From: Muribaculaceae bacterium
Lineage (GTDB): Bacteria; Bacillota; Clostridia; Lachnospirales; Lachnospiraceae
Assembly: GCA_023663465.1 (NCBI GenBank)
Contig: JAMPHJ010000012.1
Location: 1-42,760 of the forward strand
DNA: 42,760 nucleotides
Direction of reading: 5' to 3'
Positions 1 through 9,205 of this stretch are shown piece by piece; position 1 is the first letter of the stretch, and every line of letters starts with the position of its first letter. The notes below the pieces were generated by a model. That model did not search any database, was not told where the DNA came from, and saw only the letters and a program-made list of their open reading frames with translations. Made by a program: the position numbers and the translations under genes.

Positions 1-1
1 A

Positions 2-235
2 GCGCTGGAAGACTGGATAGAGGAAGAAAGAGCGGAAGGAAAAGCAGAAGGAAAAGCAGAAGGGCTGGAAGAAGGAAGGGCAAAAGGAATAGCAGAAGGA
101 AAAATAGAAGGCGTTATTTTAATGTGCAGGGAATTTGCCCTATCAGATGACGCAACCGTAAAGAAACTCCAGAAGATGTTTTTCTTATCTGAGAAAGAAG
201 CAAAAAAATATCTGGAAAGACATAACGGATTATGA
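2..235 (+). CDS. C-terminal tail of an Rpn-type (PD-(D/E)XK transposase-like) nuclease, 5'-truncated by the window
   Basis: The frame is open from base 2 to a TGA at 233-235 and gives 77 residues. It begins with an acidic, glycine-punctuated run (AEGKAEGKAEGLEEG and similar) and ends in a helical segment with FLSEKEAKKYL. EGKAEG-type tails followed by a short helical end are characteristic of the Rpn family of recombination-promoting nucleases/putative transposases in Lachnospiraceae. The catalytic domain lies outside the window, so the assignment rests on the tail alone. A second intact rpn gene and a decayed one lie near 23.5-25.1 kb. Other proteins with EG-rich coiled tails cannot be excluded. 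Confidence 0.55.
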   Translation, partial: ALEDWIEEERAEGKAEGKAEGLEEGRAKGIAEGKIEGVILMCREFALSDDATVKKLQKMFFLSEKEAKKYLERHNGL

Positions 236-313
236 TCTATAGAACAATATCATTTTGGTGATTTCATAAATCAAATAATTGCAATAATTTCGTCAAAACA
301 TCTAGATTTCCAG

Positions 314-344
314 CAGCTCTTTGTGCATTTTGCAGAAAGAGCTG
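314..344. other. Hairpin in the intergenic region between rpn tail and giant surface protein
   Basis: A 9-bp perfect inverted repeat (CAGCTCTTT / AAAGAGCTG, arms 314-322 and 336-344) sits between the rpn tail and the next promoter. It has no clear T run after it, so it is at best a weak terminator for the upstream gene. Apart from this and the promoter at 409-437, nothing else is seen in 236-515. Confidence 0.35.
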
Positions 345-408
345 TTCTGCTGTATGCAATTTGCACAAAACTTTTAAAAATTGGCAAAAAATAATTGCAG
401 TTAGGCAT

Positions 409-437
409 TTGACAAATAAAAACAGGGGGCGTATACT
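409..437 (+). promoter_or_regulatory. Sigma-A-type promoter of the giant surface protein
   Basis: TTGACA at 409-414, a 17-base spacer and TATACT at 432-437 give an almost consensus vegetative promoter. It lies about 80 bases upstream of the start codon at 516 and is the only strong promoter seen before that gene, so the giant protein is probably transcribed independently of the upstream rpn gene. Confidence 0.8.
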
Positions 438-515
438 GAAAAAACAACATGGGTATACTCTACCCTTTGTATGTTAGTGCAACTTTTAAATCTTAAAGGA
501 GGAGAAAAGAGAAGT

Positions 516-3500
516 ATGAAGAAAGTAGTTAAAACACTAAAACAATCACTTTCTATCTTGCTCGCTGTAGCAATGGTCATTACTTGTGTCCCACAGACAA
601 CAACTTCGGTGCTTGCAGCCCCGGACGAGGACGTTACTGCGGAAACAGGTATCGATACGGACGCCCAGGAAATAGAAACGCCCGTTTCCACACCTGACAC
701 AAATTTGACATCGGATGACGCATCGGGCGACGATACGGAAGAATCTACGGAAGGAGGAGAAACCACTGACCCGGAAGAGGGTGGCGAGACGATTGACCCA
801 GGAGAAGGCGGAGAGACTACTGAGCCAGGCGAAGGTGGCGAGACGAACGACCCGGCAGAGGGCGGAGAGACGACTGACCCAGGAGAAGGCGATGAAACTA
901 CCGATCCGGCAGAAGGCGACAATACAGTCTATACCGTAACCTTCCCGACGCCGGAAGAAGATCATGCGACCGTTACGATAAAAGGCGGCGCAGAAAAGAA
1001 TGAGGAAACTGGCGCATGGACAGTAATCAGCGATACAGACATCACCTTTACGGTAACACCTGTTACGGAATATGCAGTTGACGCCGTAAGTTATACCGTA
1101 GGCGGAGAGAAAGAAGTTACCCTTACTGCAGCAGAGGGTGAAGCAGACGCAGAAGCTGTTTATACAATTCCGAAAGATGCCATCACAGGTAATATCGTTA
1201 TCAAGGTAACGACGAAAGCCGTGGAGGCAAAAAACATCACCCTGACCCTCAAAGACTACACAGATAAAGAAACTAACAAATTTGAAGTGTTTCCACTGAC
1301 AAAAGTAGAGGGAGATGGATACAACAGTACATATAAAAAAGCAGATACAGCAGTTACTGCGGATGGTTGGACTGTTGAAAAAGGTCAGGATGTCTTTTTT
1401 ATCGTGGAAGCAGACGAGAGATATAATGTGACCGTAGAATCTGCGAATGGCAGCATTCCGCAACAATGCGTACGGTTGTCTGAAGCCAAAGAATATGCAT
1501 GGGCTTATTATGTAGGCGATGTGTCTGCGGATACGCAAATCACAGTTACTTTAGAGGTAAAACAAAATAAGAATAGCGGCGCATACTGGGCATCTTTCAC
1601 GAGTGCAGTGGATGCAACCTACGATATATCAACAAATGGTAACAAAACTCCCAATTTAACTGATACCAGTGTAGAAAAGAAGCGAGTTATTACCACATTA
1701 GAAGATATCACTTACACAATAACACCGAGGGCTAATTATCGGGTAGAAAAGGTAGAAAAGATTATTGATGAAGAAACTGAGCCTGAGCCGCTGGAGGATA
1801 TCGACAGCGACGATACTACCTTCACTTTCGCCGGAAAATTCAGCCAGGACGAAAAAAGCGTGACATATCGTGTAACCGTTACAGCCATACCATTAACGGA
1901 AGACGGCGGCACGATTACTTTCAAGCAGGATGATGTAGCAACCGGCTTGACATTAGACGTTACGCCGGCCGGCGTAGAAGCAACTTCTACCGAGAATCAA
2001 TATCAGGTAAAGAGCGGCGCTCAATACGTTGAATTTGCATTGACGGCTGCTAATACAAGTATTGCGCCGGTGGTTATCGTAGGCGGGGACGAAGAAGAAT
2101 GGCCTGCGGAAAATGCGGAAGAACGCGAGGATACAGACCCTTATCTGTATAAGGTGCGTGCGAGCCGTTTCACAGCGGGCACCAATACGGATATTTCCAT
2201 CAGCCAGAAAGCGGCTCCTAAGACGCTTACCATAGTAAGCAATGAGGAATATTTTGAACGGTTGGCGGTGGCTGTTACCGGCAAAGAAGATACATGGAAC
2301 TTCGGTGATGGTGATGGATATTACTTGTACGATGATGATGATGAAATTATAGGTTATTATTGGAATTGTACAATCCCGGCTGGCTCTGAAGTTACTATAG
2401 ATGCTGAGGCAGATAGCCGGCATAAGATTGCATCTTATCAGATTGGCAGCGGAGCAGTCCAGACAGTAGATGACAAAAATGCTGCAATAACGTGGACGCT
2501 TACAGACCATACGACAGTAGACATCACTCAGGCGGACGCGCCGTATGTCGCCGAACTGAGATTAGGAGACGGTTATGACGGAACGCTGGTAGAAGCCGTA
2601 GAAGACGGCGTATATTCTGTTAACAATGGTCAGACTTATACGATATTAATGAATCGCGGCGGTGAACAGGAATATCTGGAGAAAGCAACAATAACTCTCG
2701 CAGATGGAACAGTATGCGCCTCGACTGTAACAACAAATTCAACAACAAAAGCTGCAGTTACCGTATCCGCAGAGGATGCGGGCAAAGAGCTGCTCGTAAG
2801 CGTATGGTCTGATAATGATGCATGGGAGGATGACCACGCTCCTTCTGTAACCCTCAGGCTAAAAGTCAAGAATGCTATTGGCACTGCAGCTACCCAAGCA
2901 ACTGTTACTGGTGTTAAAAACGGGGAACTCACACAGACTGTAGACACCAGACAGACTTATGAGATAAAAGTAGAACCTGCGGAAGCAGATGCAGATAATC
3001 TGAATGCAGTCGTTGAATGGCCTGAACAGGCGACGAATACAGATAAAGAGACAGTAAAAGCAGTGATAGTAGACGGCAAACTTGTTATCACTACTGCTCC
3101 GGTTCAGAACCAGGCAGCGATAGATGCACTCAATGAATTGGCGCCTAAAATCAGTCTGAAAGGGACAGGGGATGCTTTAACAACATTTACATTGATTCTT
3201 GAAGCTCCCAAGGCTTTAACAGGTTTAACCCCTACTCTGAAGCTGAAATCTTCTAATGATATCAGCCTGACGCTGACACTCGGCGTTCCGGCGAAGGTGA
3301 ATCTGCCAGTCAATAAAGGCAAGCTATGGTATAAAGTAGTCGTAGAGCAGAAGGGAACTGATACTGTAACGGGTAATGACATCGCAGAAGGGGGAAAAGC
3401 AACCTATTATATTGAAAAAATAGCAGATAAAGCAACACAAGATGAAACAATTCAACTAATTAACAGAGAGTTTGGAAGCGGCGTGGCTTGCAACTTTACA

Positions 3501-6500
3501 GTAAATGCAACAGTCGTACAGACAATCGATAAAACTGATTTGAACAAATTAACAGAAGCGGCAATAGCAGGCAAAATTGCATTTGAAAGTAAAGCGAAAA
3601 GCGTCAGCGCAGCTACCAAAACACCTTATTACGCAACCAAACTGACCCTAAAGAAGGGCACGACCAATGTTTATACGGGCATGGAAGGCGTTAAGATTGC
3701 TACGATAAACTTTGGCAAAGATGCAACTTATACGGATGATAATACTGTTACCGTAGAAGATGTAACAACGGGGGTTACGACAATCCCCAAAGAGGCATTC
3801 AAAGTAGAAGGCGGAGACGTCAAGATAACGTTGAATGGTGATACGCTGGATTGGGATGACGAGGGCTTTTTAGATGCCGCTATCGGCAAACATACCATCC
3901 GTGTAACGGCAGATGCGCCGTCAGATGTAACACCGGCACATGCGGATATCGTTATCACACTAAATCGTGGTATCGAAACGTTCTACCTGACCTATGCATC
4001 CGATACGATTTGGAAACCGACGGGTAAAGCGGTTTCCTTAAAGGGAACTCCGACTTATAACTGGAATGAATCTCAGTACCAGCCCAAAACCAAGAAAGTA
4101 AAAGACTACGTTCTTGTAAAGGCTGCGAAAGATGAGAATGGAATTTATAGTCCGGCGAAAAAGAGCGATGGCACAGACGATATCCTGGAAAACATTCAGG
4201 GACTGTTCATCAATACAAAGAACGGCACGATAAGCGTAACCAAAGACTATAATGTGACCGGGACAGACCAAGACAAATTCTTCGTAAGGGCAACCTCTGC
4301 TGACTGGACTGACAAAGCATCAGGCACAAGCAGCAGCGTACCCGGCTATTCTCAGTTGATTACGGTTACAGGTGCGGCGCTAGAGCTGGGCGAAGTAGTT
4401 GTTGTAGGCTGGGATAATGAAAACGGCGGTTATTATATACCGATTCTCGGCGGCAGCGCTAAGAATGTAACTTCTGAAAAACTCTCTGACGCTAAGGTTG
4501 CCGTATTGAAACCGGGTATTACAGCAAAAACAGAGGGCGTTTATAGCGCAGATAATTTTGTAGATTCAGGCTATTTGTCCTATAAGTCCAATAGCAAAGC
4601 GTTAACAGTCGATAAAGACGGTTTGGTAAAAGTAACTAAGGCGAACCCTAAGGCTAATATCATCCTTACGGTTTCCAACAATGACGGCTCCAAAAAGTCC
4701 GCGCAGCTTAAAGGGATTAGCATTGGTTATGAAACGCCAGACCTCGGTCTGAGAGTGGAACGTCAGAATGCGTGGGCTCGCACTGGCGAGGATGAGAATT
4801 TCCAAAGAATCGGCGGAACCGATTACGGATATAAAAACAGCACGATATCCTATAATGCAGCGAGCGACAGCGTTTTACGGCTTGTCGTATTGGAAAAGGA
4901 AGGGGAGGATGAAAATGGAAAGGCATTCTATGAACCCATACATTCCTATGCGAACTATACAATCGCTGTAAACGGCGCAAAGGTACTAAGTAAAACGACT
5001 GACGCATATGGACAGTGTTATACTACCATCCTGCCGAATAAAAAGGACGTTACCGTTACCCTGACGGATAAAGGGAACAACCTGCGCAAAGTTACCTATA
5101 CCATTACCAACACAGGATTTAGCCCGGCGACAATTGCCGCTAAAAATATCAAGACAACGGATAAGCTGACAGCGGGCGTTAACCAGCATCAGGAGATTCG
5201 TTACAACGTAACCAATCTGCCGGACTCTCTGGTGAGCGTATGCGAAGAAGAGCAATTATACGTCATGGTGAGAACCGATGCAACAGACCGCCGCAATGCT
5301 AAGAAGGCTTCTAGTTATGCAACATTTGAGCAAGCAGGTAACGTAATCGACTGTATTGCGGTAGAGCCTTATGAGTACCAGGTAAAGAAGGGTAAAAATA
5401 CCGTGACCATGACAGGCGGTACTTTCGTTTTGAATTTCAACGAGGCAGTACCTGCAGGCAGCTATAAACTACAGCTTACTTTCGGTACAGCCAATAACGA
5501 TAGTAGCTACGAAAATGAAAATTACAACGAAATCCAACCGTTAACGAAAGCGGTAGCAGTTACCCTCAAGGCAACGGCAGTCAAGAAAGGTTCTTATAAA
5601 CCTGTTACGACAGTCAAGATGTCTGTAAAAGATATGCCGCAGGTAACGCTTGCTGGAACCGGGAAAAATTATGATAACGAGTGTTATTATAATTTGCGCA
5701 ATGCGAATCTAAAAGGCGTATCCAATGGCTTTACAGATTATTTTGAAGCGGTTTATGAAAAGGATAGCGACGGCGAGGATACCGATACCGTTGTTGCCTT
5801 AAAGTTAAAAGATTTTGAAGCAATCAGGCAGTTACTGGCACAGGAACAAAAGAAAGAAGCGAAAGACATCACAGATAATGAGGTCAATGAAAGACTCGAC
5901 TGGCTGACCGGAAATACCAAGAACAAAAACGCCAAAGGACTGACTTCCAAAGACGTCCGCACAGGCTACATCAGCTATGAAGTTTATAACTTGGATGGCA
6001 CGCTCTTAAAACGCGACGTGACAAAACTTACCGTAAACTTCACCAGCGCGACAACTGACCTTGCGAAAGTAAAATCCGTAAGCGCGTATGCAGCAGCCGG
6101 CGTCAAGATTATGGAAGGCACCAAGAATGCGGAGCTTCATGTTACCGCAGCTAAGAAACCGGCAGATATCGCTTATGCTTATGTAGCGACGAATGACGGC
6201 GGATTTGAGGTGGCTAAGGTAGAAGGGGATACCATTAGCCTTGAAATAAAAGGAACACCTGCAGTAAAAGGTCACAAACTTACACTGTATGTAGTTCCGG
6301 CGAACAGCTACTATGTATCAGAAATTAGAAATCTAGCGACGGCTGCTGAAAAAACCGATTTTGTCGATGCTATCACAACAAAAGGCGTGAAACTTACACC
6401 GACAGTTACGGTTGTAAGGAAGGCGACCGGTAAAAAAGTAACTGTTGCAAAAGCAAACCTGAAACAGACATTTGCAGTAAACAACGAAGATGGTTTGCGC

Positions 6501-8243
6501 GGCTATGATGGTCAGAATGCTAACTATTGGATTGACGTCCCTTACACGATGAATGTGGGTGGTGTGCACATTGTCGATAAGATTGTTACTACTGTCAAAG
6601 ATACGAACAATCAAAACAGTACTGAACTGATTAACTGCTATCCAAATTATCAACGCGGTGTGGAGGATGGTGGAAATTACATCGGTATTTCCATAAACAA
6701 GGCAGATATCAATAAGGTTAAATGGAGTAAGAATGGAACTGTTCAGGTCAAAGCCGAGCTGCCTTTCGGTATGCTAAAGAAAGAAGAGCTAAAGGATAAC
6801 GATTGGTACGATGAAGATTTGACCATTACGAAAGAAACTCTTACTTTCACACTGACAAGACCCAAGGAAGTCAGCCATGAAAATAATGTAAAGAATGTGA
6901 AAGAAAATATAGAAAAGATTGCCACAGCAGTGGAAAAAGAAAAGAAACCAGCATTCTGGAGGGATATGCATATCAATGTGTCCAATTATGTAGCCCAGGA
7001 TAACATGTATTATCTCCATGAGATCCAGTGGGAAGATAGACAGGAAGTGCATAATGACTTATTCGACAGTTTCACGGAGGCAATCTGGATGGTACACGAC
7101 ATCATTACAGAAATGTATGTGCTGGAAGACAGCACAAGCGTAGAGATGCCACAGTTCCAGACTTGGAGGGGAGAGAATCAGTACACTGAATGGCTGGCAT
7201 TGTCGGGCGAGGACTTCACACTACCTACGCTCACGACGAAAGGGAAATTTACCGTACAGGTAGAATTGAAAGACCCCGACAAGCCCGAAACAAAGGAAAT
7301 TGTTAAGATTCCGCTGACTATCGACACTCTCAAAGAACAACCCAGCGATGTAAAAGACGCTCTTGAAACCTTCGTAGAAGAAGTACAGAGCAGAAACCTT
7401 TATAACTTACGTTCCAATACTGCTGATTACGACAAGATTGCTAGGGCGGCAAGGGATTATATCAAGTTAAGCGGATACCCGACACTGAGACTGGATGTAT
7501 GGGATCCTGAAAGGGATGAAAAGGGTGAGCACAAGGGTATGTTCTATCTAGACGACTTTGGCTGGGTGAGTGAGACCAGACAGGAAGCTACTGAGGAGGA
7601 AGACGGTTATATTGCTGCACTGCTCCACGTCTACGGCAGCAGATATGGCGGACAGGAAGTGTTTGTACCGTTTACCATCATCATTCCGAAGCTCAATCCA
7701 GAGGTTGAAGACCTGAAAGCAAAACTGGATGGCATCGTTGAAGCTAATCTGACCAAACTGGAAGGAATCGACGGTGTAAATGATGTTACATACGACCGCG
7801 ATAGAAATAAGTTTACGGTTACTGTAACGGATGACCCGAAGAAAGTGGTAGACTACTGCGAAACATGGAAGAAAGCAAATGAAGAGGCTTATAAGAAAGA
7901 ACTTGTAGATAGTCTCACAGAAGCCTTCGGAAAAGAATGGGAGTCTGTAAGCGGGATTACTGTCAATGCGAAAGCATTTGCGACAAATCCGCTGACGGCA
8001 ACAGATATTGAAAAAGAGATAACAGTATCTGTCACGAAACAGAGTGGTGAAACAATCGAAGCTTTTGCCGACAGAATGCAGAAGGAAGCTGAAAAGAAAT
8101 ATGAAGCGGCGCTGAAACGCTATCCTGATGCAAAAGATGTTGTTTTCCCGGCATTACATGGTGCAACCGGAAATGTAAACATCACTGTTGCTTATATAGA
8201 TGCAACAAGCGTATCGCAGGCATACCTTTTAACAGTAAAATAA
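516..8243 (+). CDS. Giant secreted surface protein, 2575 aa, unknown function
   Basis: The start at ATG 516 is chosen because AAAGGAGG lies at 495-502; the in-frame ATG at 471 has no ribosome site. Residues 1-35 form a signal peptide: basic KKVVKTLKQ, hydrophobic LLAVAMVI, and a VLA-A cleavage region. Residues 36-79 are acidic and Thr/Asp-rich, and residues 80-133 are six 9-residue units of the GGETTDPEE type. The remaining ~2400 residues are Thr/Lys/Val-rich, beta-like sequence resembling stacked Ig-like modules (TYTITP, FTVTVT, VTITL patterns), with more helical stretches near residues 2150-2250 and at the C-terminus. I see no LPXTG motif, SLH domain or C-terminal membrane segment, so retention at the surface is unexplained. 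No enzymatic motif was recognised. It precedes the capsule locus but has its own promoter. Confidence 0.85.
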   Translation: MKKVVKTLKQSLSILLAVAMVITCVPQTTTSVLAAPDEDVTAETGIDTDAQEIETPVSTPDTNLTSDDASGDDTEESTEGGETTDPEEGGETIDPGEGGETTEPGEGGETNDPAEGGETTDPGEGDETTDPAEGDNTVYTVTFPTPEEDHATVTIKGGAEKNEETGAWTVISDTDITFTVTPVTEYAVDAVSYTVGGEKEVTLTAAEGEADAEAVYTIPKDAITGNIVIKVTTKAVEAKNITLTLKDYTDKETNKFEVFPLTKVEGDGYNSTYKKADTAVTADGWTVEKGQDVFFIVEADERYNVTVESANGSIPQQCVRLSEAKEYAWAYYVGDVSADTQITVTLEVKQNKNSGAYWASFTSAVDATYDISTNGNKTPNLTDTSVEKKRVITTLEDITYTITPRANYRVEKVEKIIDEETEPEPLEDIDSDDTTFTFAGKFSQDEKSVTYRVTVTAIPLTEDGGTITFKQDDVATGLTLDVTPAGVEATSTENQYQVKSGAQYVEFALTAANTSIAPVVIVGGDEEEWPAENAEEREDTDPYLYKVRASRFTAGTNTDISISQKAAPKTLTIVSNEEYFERLAVAVTGKEDTWNFGDGDGYYLYDDDDEIIGYYWNCTIPAGSEVTIDAEADSRHKIASYQIGSGAVQTVDDKNAAITWTLTDHTTVDITQADAPYVAELRLGDGYDGTLVEAVEDGVYSVNNGQTYTILMNRGGEQEYLEKATITLADGTVCASTVTTNSTTKAAVTVSAEDAGKELLVSVWSDNDAWEDDHAPSVTLRLKVKNAIGTAATQATVTGVKNGELTQTVDTRQTYEIKVEPAEADADNLNAVVEWPEQATNTDKETVKAVIVDGKLVITTAPVQNQAAIDALNELAPKISLKGTGDALTTFTLILEAPKALTGLTPTLKLKSSNDISLTLTLGVPAKVNLPVNKGKLWYKVVVEQKGTDTVTGNDIAEGGKATYYIEKIADKATQDETIQLINREFGSGVACNFTVNATVVQTIDKTDLNKLTEAAIAGKIAFESKAKSVSAATKTPYYATKLTLKKGTTNVYTGMEGVKIATINFGKDATYTDDNTVTVEDVTTGVTTIPKEAFKVEGGDVKITLNGDTLDWDDEGFLDAAIGKHTIRVTADAPSDVTPAHADIVITLNRGIETFYLTYASDTIWKPTGKAVSLKGTPTYNWNESQYQPKTKKVKDYVLVKAAKDENGIYSPAKKSDGTDDILENIQGLFINTKNGTISVTKDYNVTGTDQDKFFVRATSADWTDKASGTSSSVPGYSQLITVTGAALELGEVVVVGWDNENGGYYIPILGGSAKNVTSEKLSDAKVAVLKPGITAKTEGVYSADNFVDSGYLSYKSNSKALTVDKDGLVKVTKANPKANIILTVSNNDGSKKSAQLKGISIGYETPDLGLRVERQNAWARTGEDENFQRIGGTDYGYKNSTISYNAASDSVLRLVVLEKEGEDENGKAFYEPIHSYANYTIAVNGAKVLSKTTDAYGQCYTTILPNKKDVTVTLTDKGNNLRKVTYTITNTGFSPATIAAKNIKTTDKLTAGVNQHQEIRYNVTNLPDSLVSVCEEEQLYVMVRTDATDRRNAKKASSYATFEQAGNVIDCIAVEPYEYQVKKGKNTVTMTGGTFVLNFNEAVPAGSYKLQLTFGTANNDSSYENENYNEIQPLTKAVAVTLKATAVKKGSYKPVTTVKMSVKDMPQVTLAGTGKNYDNECYYNLRNANLKGVSNGFTDYFEAVYEKDSDGEDTDTVVALKLKDFEAIRQLLAQEQKKEAKDITDNEVNERLDWLTGNTKNKNAKGLTSKDVRTGYISYEVYNLDGTLLKRDVTKLTVNFTSATTDLAKVKSVSAYAAAGVKIMEGTKNAELHVTAAKKPADIAYAYVATNDGGFEVAKVEGDTISLEIKGTPAVKGHKLTLYVVPANSYYVSEIRNLATAAEKTDFVDAITTKGVKLTPTVTVVRKATGKKVTVAKANLKQTFAVNNEDGLRGYDGQNANYWIDVPYTMNVGGVHIVDKIVTTVKDTNNQNSTELINCYPNYQRGVEDGGNYIGISINKADINKVKWSKNGTVQVKAELPFGMLKKEELKDNDWYDEDLTITKETLTFTLTRPKEVSHENNVKNVKENIEKIATAVEKEKKPAFWRDMHINVSNYVAQDNMYYLHEIQWEDRQEVHNDLFDSFTEAIWMVHDIITEMYVLEDSTSVEMPQFQTWRGENQYTEWLALSGEDFTLPTLTTKGKFTVQVELKDPDKPETKEIVKIPLTIDTLKEQPSDVKDALETFVEEVQSRNLYNLRSNTADYDKIARAARDYIKLSGYPTLRLDVWDPERDEKGEHKGMFYLDDFGWVSETRQEATEEEDGYIAALLHVYGSRYGGQEVFVPFTIIIPKLNPEVEDLKAKLDGIVEANLTKLEGIDGVNDVTYDRDRNKFTVTVTDDPKKVVDYCETWKKANEEAYKKELVDSLTEAFGKEWESVSGITVNAKAFATNPLTATDIEKEITVSVTKQSGETIEAFADRMQKEAEKKYEAALKRYPDAKDVVFPALHGATGNVNITVAYIDATSVSQAYLLTVK
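753..914 (+). repeat. 27-bp tandem repeat coding for an acidic GGET(T/I/N)DP linker
   Basis: Six consecutive 27-bp units encode nine-residue repeats of the form GGETTDPEE / GGETIDPGE / GGETTEPGE / GGETNDPAE / GGETTDPGE / GDETTDPAE (residues 80-133 of the giant protein). The units are in frame and multiples of three, so copy-number change would alter linker length without a frameshift. The antisense reading also stays open, which explains the Ser/Pro-rich reverse-strand ORF here; that ORF is a by-product of the repeat. Confidence 0.85.
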
Positions 8244-8318
8244 GGATCCTGCAAATATCGTAATAAAATACAGCTAACTCCAATCCTTAATTTTAACCCC
8301 AAAGGAGCGTTGCAGGAT
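8241..8318 (+). promoter_or_regulatory. Possible alternative mRNA structures over the cpsB start
   Basis: ATCCTGCAA at 8246-8254 is perfectly complementary to TTGCAGGAT at 8310-8318, which covers the cpsB start codon. TAAGGAT at 8241-8247 is complementary to ATCCTTA at 8283-8289. The two pairings share bases 8246-8247, so they are largely mutually exclusive. Whether either forms is unknown. Confidence 0.25.
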
Positions 8319-9114
8319 GACAGATTTCTGTTGTCCGCAGCGCACCCCTGCAGGGGTATCAAAAATAATCTTAAAGCAGAATGAAAAGATGACAGAATAT
8401 TATATTGATATGCACAGCCACATCTTGCCCGGCGTGGATGATGGCGCACCAGACATGGATACGACGATGAAACTCGTATCCGAAGCATATAAGCAAGGGG
8501 TACGACGTATGATAGCGACCCCGCACTATTATCCGGGACATATGAAATATCCAATAGAACACCTGGAAAAAGTTTACCAGGAAACACAGTCTGTAATTAA
8601 AGAAAAATACAGCGATTTTACGCTCTATTCCGGTAATGAGATTTATTATCGGGACGAAGTCGTGGAAAAACTTAATCATAAACGAATTTTTACCTTAGCC
8701 AATACCCGCTATATCCTACTGGAGTTCTCGCCCGGTGCAGAATACGGTTATATAACGGGTGCGGTACGAAAGTGCATAGAAGACGGATACTATCCGGTGC
8801 TAGCGCACACCGAGCGCTACGATTGTCTATGGAGGGATACGGATAACATCGCTGCACTGATTCGGATGGGAGCCTATATGCAGATGAATGCAGAAAACTT
8901 CCAAGGCGGACTTTTTTCTGCCAGAAAACGCTGTCTGAAACTAATCCAGCACGGCATGATACACTTTCTCGGAAGTGACTGTCACAACATGCAGGAGCGG
9001 CGCCCCAACTTAGAACCGGCGTTTACTTACCTGAAACCCAGGCTTTCGCCGGAACAGTTCCGACAGTTGGCGATAGAGAACCCAGCGAAGCTTTTAGACA
9101 ACCAATATTTATAA
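8317..9114 (+). CDS. cpsB: CpsB/CapC-family protein-tyrosine phosphatase (PHP fold)
   Basis: This manganese-dependent phosphatase removes phosphate from the cognate capsule tyrosine kinase and so tunes polysaccharide length and output. PHP-domain metal ligands are visible: DMHSHILPGVDDG, ATPHYYPGH, a GNEIYY segment, LAHTERY and FLGSDCHNM. The start at 8317 has AAAGGAG at 8301-8307 with 9-base spacing, but it adds 24 residues before the usual family start. The ATG at 8389 (MTEYYIDMHSH) matches homologues better but has a poor ribosome site. It is the first gene of the capsule control block, followed by the Wzz-like modulator and kinase, the usual cpsB-C-D set. No strong promoter was seen in 8244-8316, so transcription may start within or upstream of the giant gene. 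Confidence 0.9.
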   Translation: MTDFCCPQRTPAGVSKIILKQNEKMTEYYIDMHSHILPGVDDGAPDMDTTMKLVSEAYKQGVRRMIATPHYYPGHMKYPIEHLEKVYQETQSVIKEKYSDFTLYSGNEIYYRDEVVEKLNHKRIFTLANTRYILLEFSPGAEYGYITGAVRKCIEDGYYPVLAHTERYDCLWRDTDNIAALIRMGAYMQMNAENFQGGLFSARKRCLKLIQHGMIHFLGSDCHNMQERRPNLEPAFTYLKPRLSPEQFRQLAIENPAKLLDNQYL

Positions 9115-9205
9115 AATAGAAAATAAAAACAGAAACACCTTGGAGTAAAGCTCTGAAATAATCAGTATTTATCAAGGGAAAAACAAAACATTTTGGGAGG
9201 AAGCA

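Noticed and set aside
753-914. Possible CRISPR-like array
   Set aside because: The units are contiguous, in frame and without spacers; they encode a protein linker.
715-939. Plus-strand Arg/Lys-rich repeat ORF inside the giant gene
   Set aside because: Out-of-frame reading of the GGETTDP repeat; no independent start signal.
401-1538. Minus-strand ORFs opposite the start of the giant protein, one Ser/Pro-rich with repeats
   Set aside because: They are the antisense reading of the coding 27-bp repeat and flanking sequence, have no ribosome site, and one crosses the promoter of the real gene.
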